The notes beneath the pieces were generated by a model. That model was given only the letters and a program-made list of their open reading frames with translations. It did no database searches and was not told where the DNA came from. Shown here one piece after another: positions 24,785 through 34,327 of a stretch of DNA of 64,000 nt (positions within the stretch are counted from its first letter, which is position 1; the number at the start of each line of letters is the position of its first letter). Source of the DNA: Candidatus Leptofilum proximum (GTDB lineage Bacteria; Chloroflexota; Anaerolineae; Promineifilales; Promineifilaceae); assembly GCA_016710325.1 (NCBI GenBank), contig JADJXK010000002.1, positions 3,844,001-3,908,000 on the forward strand, in the 5' to 3' direction. The translations under genes were made by a program, and so were the position numbers.

Positions 24785-26407
24785 TCACCGATTGAAACGG
24801 CGACGGCCGTACTGCCACAGCCGGTTTAACTCCTCCAACCTCAGTCCGGCACAGACCGCCAGGTAAACAATGCCCCCCACAGTACCGCTGACGAGAAGCT
24901 GTAGCAGATCGGCCGTATTCCCCAGCCAGCCCTGTACCAGCCACATGCCCCCCGCCATCAGCAGCGTGGCCACACCCATGCGCCACAGCCCGTTGAGCAG
25001 CGCGTAGCCCTGAATGCCGCCCAGCTTGCGCCGCAGCAGCCACAGCAGCAGCAGCACCTCAATCACATTGGACAGGCTAAAGCCCAGGGCCAATCCACCC
25101 AAGGGCAGCCAGCCGAGTTGCGGAAAAACCGCCTGGCTAAACCACAAGCTCAGCAGCCACATGATCCCAATCTGCACGGCTCCCGCCAAAACCGGCGTTA
25201 AGGTATCGCTCAGGGCATAAAAGGTGCGGGCTACCACTTCCAGTGCCAGCAGCGGCACCAGACCCAGTGCGTAAAACAGCAGTGCCCAGCTCACAAATTC
25301 CACGCCCTCATCCCCCATAAGCCCCCATGTATACAAAAAAGTGACCAGAGGGTGAGCCAAAATGGCAAAAAACAACGAAAACGGCAACCCCAAAAATAAT
25401 AGGATGCGCAGTGAATCAGCAAAAATCTGGCGTATCTCATCCCACTGCTCACGCACCGCCAGCGCTGCCATTGTGGGAAAGGCGGCAATACCCAGGGCCT
25501 GGCCAATAATGCCCTGCGGCATGATAATCAGCCTCAGGGCAGAAGCTAAAGCAGGCAAACTACCAGTAACCATCGGATTAGTCAGCCAGATGATGAGAAA
25601 CTTGTTGATCTCGCTAAAGGATAACCCCAGCACCCGGGGGGACATCAGGCGCATCACCTGGCGCATACCGGGGTCGCGCGGATTGAGAACGGCCGTATAC
25701 CGCGCCTCCTTTTGCCGTAAACCGGGCAGCTGCACCAGAAAATGCCCCGCTGCCCCCACAACCGTGCCAACGGCAAAGCCAAACGCCGCTTCCTCTGGTT
25801 GATTACCGGGCCACAGTAAACCACCTGCAATGATGCCCACATTGTAAACTGTCGGCGCCAGTGCGGGCAGCAAAAAATGCTGCCTGGCATTCAGCGCCCC
25901 CATGATGACACCGCTAGCCCCAAAAATGATGGGTGAGATCAACATAATGCGCATCAGGCGCACCGTTAGAGGCAGCAGTTCCGGGTTGGCGGCCACTTTC
26001 TCGTTGGCCAGCCAGATGACCAGCTGCGGTGCAAAAACAATGCTTAGGAGGGAAACTGCCGTTACCACCACCGTCAGCAAATTGATCACATTGGAAAACA
26101 GCCGCCAACCGCCTTCGCTGTCATCCTGCGCAAAATAGGCGGCAAAGGTAGGGATAAAGGCGGACCCAATCGCCCCACCGGCGATGATCAAGAAGATGGT
26201 CTCGGGGAAACGAGAGGCAATCTCGAATGCTTCCGCTGGCACCGTGATGATGCCTAAACTGGCACGAATGACAATCTCGCGCGCCAGCCCCACAACACGG
26301 CTGAGCAGCACAGCAACACTCACCAGTCCGGCCGCCCGCATCACCAGGGCTCTGCTGTTGGCAGCGGCCGTTTCCGGCACAATTTCACTCTTTTGTTCGG
26401 TAGACAT
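24785..26407 (-). CDS. murJ: Lipid II flippase MurJ (MviN)
   Basis: 540 residues with about 14 membrane spans of the MOP superfamily. Family motifs are LLSRVVGLARE near the N-terminus, IIAGGAIGSAFIPTFA, and RQHFLLPALAPTVYNVGII in the middle. MurJ flips lipid-linked peptidoglycan precursor across the membrane. It is a single gene, divergent from the following GT-C gene. The start ATG lacks an obvious strong ribosome site. Confidence 0.92.
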   Translation of the reverse strand: MSTEQKSEIVPETAAANSRALVMRAAGLVSVAVLLSRVVGLAREIVIRASLGIITVPAEAFEIASRFPETIFLIIAGGAIGSAFIPTFAAYFAQDDSEGGWRLFSNVINLLTVVVTAVSLLSIVFAPQLVIWLANEKVAANPELLPLTVRLMRIMLISPIIFGASGVIMGALNARQHFLLPALAPTVYNVGIIAGGLLWPGNQPEEAAFGFAVGTVVGAAGHFLVQLPGLRQKEARYTAVLNPRDPGMRQVMRLMSPRVLGLSFSEINKFLIIWLTNPMVTGSLPALASALRLIIMPQGIIGQALGIAAFPTMAALAVREQWDEIRQIFADSLRILLFLGLPFSLFFAILAHPLVTFLYTWGLMGDEGVEFVSWALLFYALGLVPLLALEVVARTFYALSDTLTPVLAGAVQIGIMWLLSLWFSQAVFPQLGWLPLGGLALGFSLSNVIEVLLLLWLLRRKLGGIQGYALLNGLWRMGVATLLMAGGMWLVQGWLGNTADLLQLLVSGTVGGIVYLAVCAGLRLEELNRLWQYGRRRFNR

Positions 26408-26445
26408 GGGCGGAAATTATACGTCAGCAGGGGGAGAAACAAAAT

Positions 26446-26469
26446 CGGGCTGGCAATGCTGCCAGCCCG
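26446..26469 (-). terminator. Hairpin upstream of murJ
   Basis: Perfect 10-bp stem (CGGGCTGGCA/TGCCAGCCCG) followed on the minus strand by ATTTTGTTTC, only 40 bases before the murJ start. It could be an attenuator or a terminator for minus-strand transcription. Confidence 0.5.
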
Positions 26470-26568
26470 GTTATTGTTTGGAGAGTCAGGAACGCCGAAA
26501 CCTGACCCTCGTTAAAAGGAGGAGAAGAAGAAGAGATTTTTACCCTTCAATTAAGATTCTATACCATT

Positions 26569-26623
26569 CACCTACGCCAGTCTGTACGCCGCACCTACGC
26601 CGAACCTACGCAAAACCTACGCA
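26569..26623. repeat. ACCTACGC direct repeats before the GT-C gene
   Basis: Four near-copies of ACCTACGCC/ACCTACGCA spaced about 11-20 bases apart, ending about 20 bases before the start at 26645. The regular spacing could mark a protein-binding array; no known factor is recognised. Confidence 0.45.
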
Positions 26624-26644
26624 AGTTCATTATTTCACAATGAA

Positions 26645-29491
26645 ATGCTCGAATCGACGAACGCACCGTCCACAGATAAAATCCAGCACATGCAACGCCT
26701 GCTCCACAGCCATGCCCTCCTCTTCATGCTTTTCTGCCTGATGACAGCCGCCACGCTGCGCCTGACCGATCTGCCGCAGGTGCCGCCAGGCGTGCACTAC
26801 GATGAGGCGGCCAACGGCGTGTTGGTCTCTGAAATTGCCTTTCAAGGAAAACGGCCGTTGTTCATCACCAGCTACACCGGTAAGGAAGTGCTCTTTTTCT
26901 ACCTGGCCAGTGGGCTGACGCGCCTGCTGGGCAGCTCGTTGTTTAGCCTGCGGTTGACGGCGGCGCTGGTAGGCATTGTGACGGTTGCGGCCGTTTACTG
27001 GCTGGGGCTGGAGATGTTCCGCGACCGGCGTGTGGCGTTGGTGGCGGCCGCCCTGCTGGCCATCAGCTTCTGGCATTTGTTGTTCAGCCATTTAGCCTTC
27101 CGGGTTATTACCCAGCCCCTGATGCAAACGCTGACGGTGGCGGCGCTGCTGCGCGGGCTGCGGTTGGGGCAGCGCAAGTGGCTGGTAACCAGCGGCGTTT
27201 TCCTGGGCCTGGCAGGTTATACTTATCTGGCAGTGCGGCTTTTTCCCGTTTTGCTGCTGCTGGCCTGTGTGCCTTTGTTGTGGGGCAAACAGTGGCGGCA
27301 GCGCGCTTTACAGCTGCTGTTGGTAGGCGGTGTGGCGCTGGTGGTTTTGGCCCCGCTGCTCGGCTTCTTCATTACCCACCCGGAAACTTTTTGGGTGCGC
27401 ATCAGCCAGGTGGCTCCGTCGGAGACAGCGTTGAGCCTGGGTGAGAGCCTTGTGCGCTCGCTGGAGATGTTTTTCCTGGTGGGTGATCCTTATGTGCGCT
27501 TTAACCTGCCGGGACGGCCGTTGTTCGGCTGGTTTTGGGGTGGCTTGCTGCTGGTGGGTTGGGGCATGATCCTCTGGCGCTGGCGCCGTTTGCGGGCCGA
27601 TTGGCAGCGCTTTGCCATGCTGCTGCTGCTGCTGGCGCCGTTTATTATGCTGCTGCCCACGGCCCTGGCCGTCAATGAGATTGTGCCCAGCAATTTGCGG
27701 GCCCTGGGGCTGATTCCGTTTGTCTTTTACCTGCCCGGAGCCGGATTGATGGTGTTTGTCGGCGACTTGGGGCGGCAGTTCAAGCGCATTCAGCTGACGC
27801 AAGCAGTCTTAACGATTGGTGTGCTGGCCCTGATGGTGGGCGGGTTGGCAACGGAGCGGCTTTATTTTCGCGTATGGGGGGCGGATGCGGCCGTCTTCTA
27901 CGAAACCGATGGCGATTTAACGGCCGTTGCCGATTTCCTGGACCAACAAAACACCGAGGGCAAATCCGTTTACGTGGCGGCGCGGCACTACCAGCATCCG
28001 ACTCTGGCTTTCTTGAGCGAGAAATATGGCCAGGTGAAGTGGCTGCCCAACAGCGAGGCCGTTGTCTTTCCGGCGCGTGAAGAGGCGCTCTACATTTTTC
28101 CCCGCAACAGCCCGCTGCCGGAATGGGCCATTGATTATTTTGCCGAGGCAGACTTGCTGCCGACGCCTTTTGCCCCGGATGGCAGTGTGGCCTTCCTGGC
28201 TTACGATCTTACTAATACCCCGGTGATTTCGCCCAGCCAGGCGCTGGCGGTGAACTTTGGCAATGCCATCACGCTGCTGGGGTACGACGTGGGTGAAGCA
28301 ACGACGGGTGAACCGCTGCCGCTGTTTTTGTACTGGCAGGTGAACTTCCCGCAAACGGCCGATTTCACCCCATTTGTCCATTTTGAAGACGGCTGGGGCC
28401 ACCGCTGGAGCCAGGTGGAGACGTTTGCCTATCCGGCGGCGCAGTGGGAACGCGGCGAGACGATTGTGCAGCGGGTGATGGTGAACGTGCCCGCCGGGGC
28501 GCCATCGGGCAGCGGGTACCAGCTGCGTGTGGGGCTTTTCTCGGGCAGCAGTGGCGAACGGCTGCCGCGATTGGATGAAGACGGCCGTTTCGCCGGAGAC
28601 ACTTACCTGATCGAAGACATCGTGGTCCGGGCTGGCGAACTGCCGCGCCACCTGCCCCAACCGCCAATTGTGCTGCACCAGGCGGTGCGCCCGGAGCTGG
28701 AACTGCTGGGCGTGCAGCGCGAAAAAGTCACGGCATTCACCGGGGAGCCCGTTAATCTGGCGCTGTGGTGGTATGCTAAAGCGCCTGTGCCGCCGACGAC
28801 GATCCGGTTAGAGCTGATGGGCGGCAACAACGTGGGGCGCATTCTGGTGAACAAAATTCAGCCGGTACATAATATGCAGCCGTTCACCAACTGGGCGACG
28901 CCGCAATTTCTCATCGACTGGCAGACGGTGAAGGTGCCGGAGAACCTTCCGTCTGGCGAATACCGCCTGCTGGCCCGCTTTCTGGATGGCGCCGAGGCCA
29001 CGCTGGCCACGGCCGATTTAGGCCCGCTGCATGTGACGGCCGCTGCGCGTAATTTTGCGGTGCCGGTGATGGAACGGCCGTATCCCGCCACCTTTGGTAA
29101 TGAAATCGACCTGCTTGGCTACAACCTTGCCCCGCTTGATGACGCTGGCCAGTACCAATTGGACCTCATCTGGCAGGCGCAAACGGCGCCCAGCCGAGAC
29201 TACACCGTCTTTGTCCACCTGCTGCAAGCAGACGGCACTTGCACTCCCTGCGTCTGGCAGCAGGACGTGATGCCGCAGCAGAATCAGTACCCTACCAGCC
29301 GCTGGCTGGCCGGGGAAGTGGTGACGGACAGCTACCAGATTCAACTGCCGCCAGACACGCCGCCCGGCAGCTACCAGCTGGAAATCGGCCTCTACATCGC
29401 TGAATCCGGGCAGCGGCTGCAGGTGCAGCAGCCCAACAGCCCCGAAGCAGACGCGCTCTTTCTAGAGCCCCTCATTGTAACTGGCCAGTAA
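26645..29491 (+). CDS. GT-C (GT39/ArnT-like) membrane glycosyltransferase
   Basis: 948 residues. The N-terminal half has about 11-12 membrane spans. The first extracytoplasmic loop carries PPGVHYDEAANG, the Asp-Glu motif of GT-C enzymes that use polyprenyl-phosphate sugars. The C-terminal half (from about residue 530) is soluble and has two repeated beta domains, each with G-N-x-[IV]-x-L-L-G-Y-[ND] and F-V-H-[FL] motifs (NAITLLGYDVG and NEIDLLGYNLA), likely carbohydrate-binding. The protein probably glycosylates surface lipids or proteins. The related gene at 45768 has the same plan. The start ATG has no clear ribosome site. Confidence 0.8.
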   Translation: MLESTNAPSTDKIQHMQRLLHSHALLFMLFCLMTAATLRLTDLPQVPPGVHYDEAANGVLVSEIAFQGKRPLFITSYTGKEVLFFYLASGLTRLLGSSLFSLRLTAALVGIVTVAAVYWLGLEMFRDRRVALVAAALLAISFWHLLFSHLAFRVITQPLMQTLTVAALLRGLRLGQRKWLVTSGVFLGLAGYTYLAVRLFPVLLLLACVPLLWGKQWRQRALQLLLVGGVALVVLAPLLGFFITHPETFWVRISQVAPSETALSLGESLVRSLEMFFLVGDPYVRFNLPGRPLFGWFWGGLLLVGWGMILWRWRRLRADWQRFAMLLLLLAPFIMLLPTALAVNEIVPSNLRALGLIPFVFYLPGAGLMVFVGDLGRQFKRIQLTQAVLTIGVLALMVGGLATERLYFRVWGADAAVFYETDGDLTAVADFLDQQNTEGKSVYVAARHYQHPTLAFLSEKYGQVKWLPNSEAVVFPAREEALYIFPRNSPLPEWAIDYFAEADLLPTPFAPDGSVAFLAYDLTNTPVISPSQALAVNFGNAITLLGYDVGEATTGEPLPLFLYWQVNFPQTADFTPFVHFEDGWGHRWSQVETFAYPAAQWERGETIVQRVMVNVPAGAPSGSGYQLRVGLFSGSSGERLPRLDEDGRFAGDTYLIEDIVVRAGELPRHLPQPPIVLHQAVRPELELLGVQREKVTAFTGEPVNLALWWYAKAPVPPTTIRLELMGGNNVGRILVNKIQPVHNMQPFTNWATPQFLIDWQTVKVPENLPSGEYRLLARFLDGAEATLATADLGPLHVTAAARNFAVPVMERPYPATFGNEIDLLGYNLAPLDDAGQYQLDLIWQAQTAPSRDYTVFVHLLQADGTCTPCVWQQDVMPQQNQYPTSRWLAGEVVTDSYQIQLPPDTPPGSYQLEIGLYIAESGQRLQVQQPNSPEADALFLEPLIVTGQ

Positions 29492-29544
29492 GCCCCCTTG
29501 CAGACGACGCGGAGTGTGGAACGAGAGCTTGTGTGTGGGTGTTG

Positions 29545-30384
29545 TTAGTAGGTGGGCATTTTGGCCATGGGGTAAGAGCCAAGCACCTGCAAAAAAGAGG
29601 ACTGCTTCAGGATGCCCAGCATGGCTTCCTGCACGGCTTCGTCGTCCTCGTGTCCCTCAAAATCGACGAAGAAGCGGTAGTGCCAGGGCCGATTGCGCCG
29701 CGGACGAGACTCGATTTTGGTGAGGTTGATGTCCCGGCTGGCCAGTTCTCCCAGCACCATGTAGAGTGCGCCTGGGACGTGGCGCGTGGTGAAGATGATG
29801 GAGGTTTTGCATGATTCCTGGCGCGGCGGGTCCAGTTTTCCCAGTACAAAAAAGCGGGTGAAGTTGAAATCCATATCTTCAAAGTTGTGCAAGAGGATTT
29901 CCAGGTTATACGTTTCTGCGGCCAGGGCGCTGGCAATAGCCGCCAGGCCGGGCTTGGGATTATTGGCCAAGTCGCGGGCGGCCCCGGCTGTATCGTAGTG
30001 GTCGACGGGGATGAACCCCTGGCGTTTGATGTTGTTCTCGCACTGGGCCAGCGCCTGGTGGTGGGACATCACGTGGGTAATTTCGCTGAGCTGGGTGCCT
30101 GCGGGGGCCATCAGGCAGTGCTCCACGCGCACAATGACCTCGGCCTGGACGCGCAGGTCATGATCTACCAGCATGTCGTAGGCGGGGATGACCATGCCCG
30201 CCAGGGAGTTTTCGACGGGCAGCATGGCCTGGGTGGCACGGCCGTTGTGCACCGCATCAAACATCTCACTGAAGGTGCGGCAGGGCAGAGTGGCCGTTTG
30301 CGGGCCAAAATGCTCGTGGACCGCCTGCTCGGAGTAAGCGCCGGGTTCACCCTGGAAGGCGACGATGGGTTGGGTTTCGATCAT
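29545..30384 (-). CDS. pheA: Prephenate dehydratase
   Basis: Converts prephenate to phenylpyruvate in phenylalanine synthesis. 279 residues. The catalytic domain has VAFQGEPGAYSE, MLPVENSLAGMV and YDTAGAARDLA; the C-terminal ACT domain has the regulatory ESRPRRNRPWHYRFFVDFEGH (quoted in part: ESRPRR and FFVDFEGH), the phenylalanine-binding signature. The ATG was chosen at the start of the homologous region; the frame is open further upstream only as overlap. It lies 28 bases after the ABC ATPase on the same strand and may be co-transcribed with that operon. Confidence 0.94.
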   Translation of the reverse strand: MIETQPIVAFQGEPGAYSEQAVHEHFGPQTATLPCRTFSEMFDAVHNGRATQAMLPVENSLAGMVIPAYDMLVDHDLRVQAEVIVRVEHCLMAPAGTQLSEITHVMSHHQALAQCENNIKRQGFIPVDHYDTAGAARDLANNPKPGLAAIASALAAETYNLEILLHNFEDMDFNFTRFFVLGKLDPPRQESCKTSIIFTTRHVPGALYMVLGELASRDINLTKIESRPRRNRPWHYRFFVDFEGHEDDEAVQEAMLGILKQSSFLQVLGSYPMAKMPTY

Positions 30385-30412
30385 AGATGTATCTCTTGAC
30401 CCCCACCAGAAA

Positions 30413-31924
30413 CTATTCGTCGGAGCCAGCCATGAGCAGACCAACCCGTTCGCGGGTGGCTTCGGCGATGGGGAGGGTTTTGACGATACGGCCGTCAAAC
30501 ATCACCGCCACGCGATCGGCCAGCCCCAGCACTTCATCCAGCTCGGCAGAAACCAACAAAACGGCTACGCCCCGGTCGCGCTGGGCCACAATCTGGTTAT
30601 GAATAAACTCAATTGAGCCCACGTCGATGCCACGGGTGGGCTGGGCGGCGACGAGCAGCTTGATAGGACGGGAAAATTCGCGGGCCACAATGACTTTTTG
30701 CTTGTTGCCGCCAGAAAGGGTGCGGGCGGTAGAATGAATACCAGGTGTGCGCACATCAAATTCGGCCACCAACTTCGTGCCGTGGGCGTCGATGGCGTCT
30801 TGGTGCATGATGGGGCCGCTGGCGTATGGATTTCGGTAGTAATTATTCAACACCATGTTGTCGGCGATGGTGTACTGCATCACTAGGCCGTGTTTTTCCC
30901 GATCTTCGGGAATGTGGGCCACGCCGAGCTCGGTGACTTGGCGCGGCGAGTAATGGGTGCTGTCTTGCCCGGCGATGGTCACCGTGCCCTGGTTGATTGG
31001 ACGCAGTCCGGTGAGCGCTTCGACCAGTTCGCGCTGGCCGTTACCCTGTACCCCGGCAATGCCTACAATTTCCCCCGCCCGTACTTCAAGGTCAACGTCT
31101 TTAACGGCCGTATGCCTGCGATCATCCAACACTTCCAGATTGCGTACGCTCAACACAACTTCTTGGGGCTGCGGCGCATCTTTTTCCACCTGCAAAATCA
31201 CTTTGCGTCCTACCATCAGTTCGGCCAGGGTGGCCTGGGTAGCGGTTTTGGGATCGGCGGTACCTACCATGCGCCCGCCGCGCAGCACGGCGATGTTGTC
31301 GGCCACGGCCAGCACTTCCTTGAGCTTGTGGGTGATGAAGATGATCGACACACCGCGCTCGGTAAGCTCGCGCATGATGCGGAACAGTTCGGTGGCTTCT
31401 TGCGGGGTGAGTACGGCCGTTGGCTCATCCAGAATCAAAATATCGGCGTGGCGGTACAGCGCCTTCACAATTTCCACACGCTGCTGAGTGCCGACGGGCA
31501 GATCTTCCACCATGGCGGAAGGATCGACCTGGAGGCCGTACTGCTGCGATAGTTCATAGACCCGTTTTTCGGCGGCGCGCATGTTGAGACGGCCGTTTTT
31601 CACCACCTCCGCTCCCAGCATGACGTTTTCGGCCACGGTCATCACCGGCACCAGTTGAAAGTGCTGGTGTACCATGCCCACGCCGCGATCAATGGCGTCG
31701 CGTGGGTTTTTCAGCTCGACCTTTTCACCTTTAATCCAGATTTCACCCTCGTCGGGATGGTACAGGCCGTACAGCATGTTCATCAGCGTGCTTTTGCCCG
31801 CGCCGTTTTCGCCCAACAGGGCCAGAATCTCGCCCTGGTGCAGTGTCAGGTCAACGCTGTCGTTGGCCAACACGCCGGGGAAGCGTTTGGTAATTCCTTT
31901 TGCCTGCAACACTACATCTGCCAT
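30413..31924 (-). CDS. Nucleoside-type ABC transporter ATPase (two domains)
   Basis: 503 residues with two ABC ATPase domains, as in RbsA/YufO proteins. Domain 1 has LGENGAGKSTLMNML, VGTQQRVEIVKALYR and ILILDEPTAVLTP; domain 2 has the typical degenerate P-loop (GVQGNGQRELVEALTG) and LSGGNKQKVIVAREF. It energises the two permeases that follow upstream on the strand and the BMP-family lipoprotein at 34328. Transport substrate is inferred to be nucleosides from the BMP family. Confidence 0.93.
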   Translation of the reverse strand: MADVVLQAKGITKRFPGVLANDSVDLTLHQGEILALLGENGAGKSTLMNMLYGLYHPDEGEIWIKGEKVELKNPRDAIDRGVGMVHQHFQLVPVMTVAENVMLGAEVVKNGRLNMRAAEKRVYELSQQYGLQVDPSAMVEDLPVGTQQRVEIVKALYRHADILILDEPTAVLTPQEATELFRIMRELTERGVSIIFITHKLKEVLAVADNIAVLRGGRMVGTADPKTATQATLAELMVGRKVILQVEKDAPQPQEVVLSVRNLEVLDDRRHTAVKDVDLEVRAGEIVGIAGVQGNGQRELVEALTGLRPINQGTVTIAGQDSTHYSPRQVTELGVAHIPEDREKHGLVMQYTIADNMVLNNYYRNPYASGPIMHQDAIDAHGTKLVAEFDVRTPGIHSTARTLSGGNKQKVIVAREFSRPIKLLVAAQPTRGIDVGSIEFIHNQIVAQRDRGVAVLLVSAELDEVLGLADRVAVMFDGRIVKTLPIAEATRERVGLLMAGSDE

Positions 31925-31953
31925 GTCACTGTCTCGCTAATTTTTCTTGAATT

Positions 31954-32018
31954 GGACACTGGTTAACACAGATTTACACTGGTTTTTATCTGTTAAAATC
32001 AGTGTGTATCTGTGTCCC
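31954..32018. repeat. ACACTGGT/ACAGAT-type inverted repeat inside the ABC operon
   Basis: Left part GGACACTGGTTAACACAGAT, right part ending in ATCTGTGTCCC. It occupies the space between the permease and ATPase genes. Related to 57568-57632. Confidence 0.7.
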
Positions 32019-32023
32019 ATTTT

Positions 32024-33040
32024 TTATTCGGTTTCGTAGACCTGGCCTAAGGCCTTCGGGTCGCGGCTGCGGCCGACAAAACCGGCCAGAACCAGGATGG
32101 TGAGCACGTAAGGCAGCATGCCGATGAACTGGTGAGGGATGTCAATCGTGCCGCCGAACTGGAGCTGGGTTTGCAGCGCCGAGGCAAAGCCAAACAGCAG
32201 CGCGGCCCCCCACGCGCCCAGCGGGGTGCGCTTGCCAAAGAGCATGACGGCGAGGGCAACGAAGCCACGGCCGTTTGTCATGGCCCGTTCAAATGATCCC
32301 ACCGCTTCCAGGGTGAGGTAGGCGCCCGCCAGGCCAGCAATCGCCCCGGCAATGGTCACATTGACATAACGCATCATGTGTACATTGATGCCCACCGTGT
32401 CGGCGGCGCTGGGATGTTCACCAATGACGCGGGTACGCAAACCCCAGCGGGTGTGGAACAGCACAAAGTGCACGATTGCCACCAAAATCAGGGTGGCATA
32501 GGTGATGGGCGGGTTCACAAATAAAACCGGACCAATTAGCGGAATTTCAGCCAGCGGCCCCAGGCTGATGGGCTGTAGTTTGCCCTGAGTGGTCAGACCA
32601 GCCTGGTAAAAGAAGCTGGTCAGGCCCAGCGCCAAAATGTTAATCACTGTGCCGCCAATAATCTGGTCCATCTTCAGCCCAATGGACATGACGCCCAAAA
32701 AAGCGCCCGCCACGGCCCCTGCCCCCACTCCCGCCAGCACGGCCACAAACAGGTTGCCGGTGTACACATTGGCCAAAAAGCCAATGAAGGCAGCCATGAG
32801 CATCTGGCCTTCAATGCCGATGTTGATGATGCCAGAGCGCTCACCAATCAGGCCACAGAGCGCGCCGAGCACCAATGGGGTTGATTGGCGCAAACTGGCA
32901 GCGAGTACGGCCGTAGTCACTGCCGGATTAGTCATGTAGCCGTACACAATGGCAAGGACCACGGCCACAGCCACCCCACCGCCCACCGAGAGCCAGGGAG
33001 TCCACCAGCTTTTCTCTTTGGTTTGTGTCATTGTTGTCAT
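32024..33040 (-). CDS. ABC transporter permease (YufQ-like)
   Basis: 338 residues with eight to ten membrane spans and the BPD_transp_2 pattern of RbsC/YufQ permeases (GLIGERSGIINIGIEGQMLM, EHPSAADTVGIN; first motif 20 residues). The start follows GAGGAAAAG. With the gene at 33064 it forms the heteromeric channel of the importer. Confidence 0.92.
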   Translation of the reverse strand: MTTMTQTKEKSWWTPWLSVGGGVAVAVVLAIVYGYMTNPAVTTAVLAASLRQSTPLVLGALCGLIGERSGIINIGIEGQMLMAAFIGFLANVYTGNLFVAVLAGVGAGAVAGAFLGVMSIGLKMDQIIGGTVINILALGLTSFFYQAGLTTQGKLQPISLGPLAEIPLIGPVLFVNPPITYATLILVAIVHFVLFHTRWGLRTRVIGEHPSAADTVGINVHMMRYVNVTIAGAIAGLAGAYLTLEAVGSFERAMTNGRGFVALAVMLFGKRTPLGAWGAALLFGFASALQTQLQFGGTIDIPHQFIGMLPYVLTILVLAGFVGRSRDPKALGQVYETE

Positions 33041-33063
33041 ATCTTTTCCTCAACGCCAGCGGA

Positions 33064-34173
33064 TTAGCTGCTGCCCCAACCGCTGCTGATGGTCACCCCA
33101 CCACCTTCATCGGCGCGGGTGCGAATAATCCAGCGAACAATCATATCGGCGGACACAAAGAACAAAATAAGCGCCTGGATCACGTCGATAATTTGCGACT
33201 GTACATCGGCGTCGAACTGCATCTGGCTGGAACCGGCCTGCATGGCGCCCACCAGCAGCGCTGCGGGAATCACGCCCAGTGGGTGGGTGCGGGCCAGCAG
33301 GGCAATCGTGATGCCATCAAAACCCAGACCGGTGTTGAAGCCAGGCTGAAAACGGCCGACCACACCCAACGTCTCAATCGCCCCACCCATGCCAGCCAGA
33401 AAACCGCTGATGGCCATGGTCAAAATAATGATGCGAGCGACTTTGATGCCCGCATAGTGGGCGGCATTGGCATTGAGACCTACCGTGCGGATTTCATAAC
33501 CCAGCGTGGTGCGAAAGAGTAAATACCAGGTGGCAAAAGCCATGATCGCCGCGATGAAAAAACCAGCAGGTAAGGTGCCCCACTCTGGAATGGCCGCCGA
33601 TTCGGCGATGGCCGGGGTGCGGGCCACGATGCCTTCGGCTTTCCAGGGGCCGTCGGCCAGGTAGTCGGTGATGTTGATGGCCACGAAGTTGAGCATAATG
33701 GTGGTGATGACTTCATGCGCGCCGGTGTAGGTGCGCAGCGCCCCGGCAATGCTGGCGAACAATGCGCCGGTGAGGCTGCCAATGAGCAGCGCCAGCGGCA
33801 TATGAATGATGAAGGGCAAGCCGGAAATGGCAAAGCCTACGTATCCGGCAGTAATGGCCCCCAGCAGCAGCTGCCCCTGGCCGCCGATGTTGAACAGGCC
33901 AGCTTTAAAGGCAAAAGCCACGGCCAGCCCGCCCAAAATGAGCGGCGTGGCTTTTTCCAGGGTGCGGCCCACGGCCGTCGCGCTGCCAAAAGCGCCACGG
34001 TACAGAGCGGTGTACGCTTCCCAGGGATTGGCGTCTGACAGCCATAAAATGATGGAGCCGATAATGCCTGCGAGGAGAACGGCCGTAAGCGGTACACTCA
34101 CGCCGCGCCACAACTGCTTTAACCACTCTACCGGGCGGTTGGCTTGTGTCTCGTTGCTGGACTCTTTTGTCAT
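33064..34173 (-). CDS. ABC transporter permease (YufP-like)
   Basis: 369 residues; N-terminal cytoplasmic part then eight or so membrane spans, with AFKAGLFNIGGQGQLLLGA, the conserved cytoplasmic loop of this permease class. The ATG preceded by AAGGTGG is preferred over an in-frame GTG three codons upstream. It is separated from the BMP gene by a hairpin at 34262. Confidence 0.92.
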   Translation of the reverse strand: MTKESSNETQANRPVEWLKQLWRGVSVPLTAVLLAGIIGSIILWLSDANPWEAYTALYRGAFGSATAVGRTLEKATPLILGGLAVAFAFKAGLFNIGGQGQLLLGAITAGYVGFAISGLPFIIHMPLALLIGSLTGALFASIAGALRTYTGAHEVITTIMLNFVAINITDYLADGPWKAEGIVARTPAIAESAAIPEWGTLPAGFFIAAIMAFATWYLLFRTTLGYEIRTVGLNANAAHYAGIKVARIIILTMAISGFLAGMGGAIETLGVVGRFQPGFNTGLGFDGITIALLARTHPLGVIPAALLVGAMQAGSSQMQFDADVQSQIIDVIQALILFFVSADMIVRWIIRTRADEGGGVTISSGWGSS

Positions 34174-34261
34174 AAAGACCACCTTTTTTCAGTGGAAAGA
34201 GAGGGAATTTTGGCAGAAAAGATGGACAGGTCTTCTGGTCTGCCTCCTGTCAATAACAAAA

Positions 34262-34295
34262 TGTGCGACGCACCTGCAGGCACGTCGCACATTGT
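34262..34295 (-). terminator. Partial terminator between BMP and permease genes
   Basis: Stem TGTGCGACG/CGTCGCACA with an internal pairing loop, followed on the minus strand by ATTTTGTTATT. Such a stem after a binding-protein gene typically lowers expression of the permeases relative to the lipoprotein. Confidence 0.65.
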
Positions 34296-34327
34296 TCAAA
34301 CAGCTACGTCATAAAGCCAGGTGTTGT

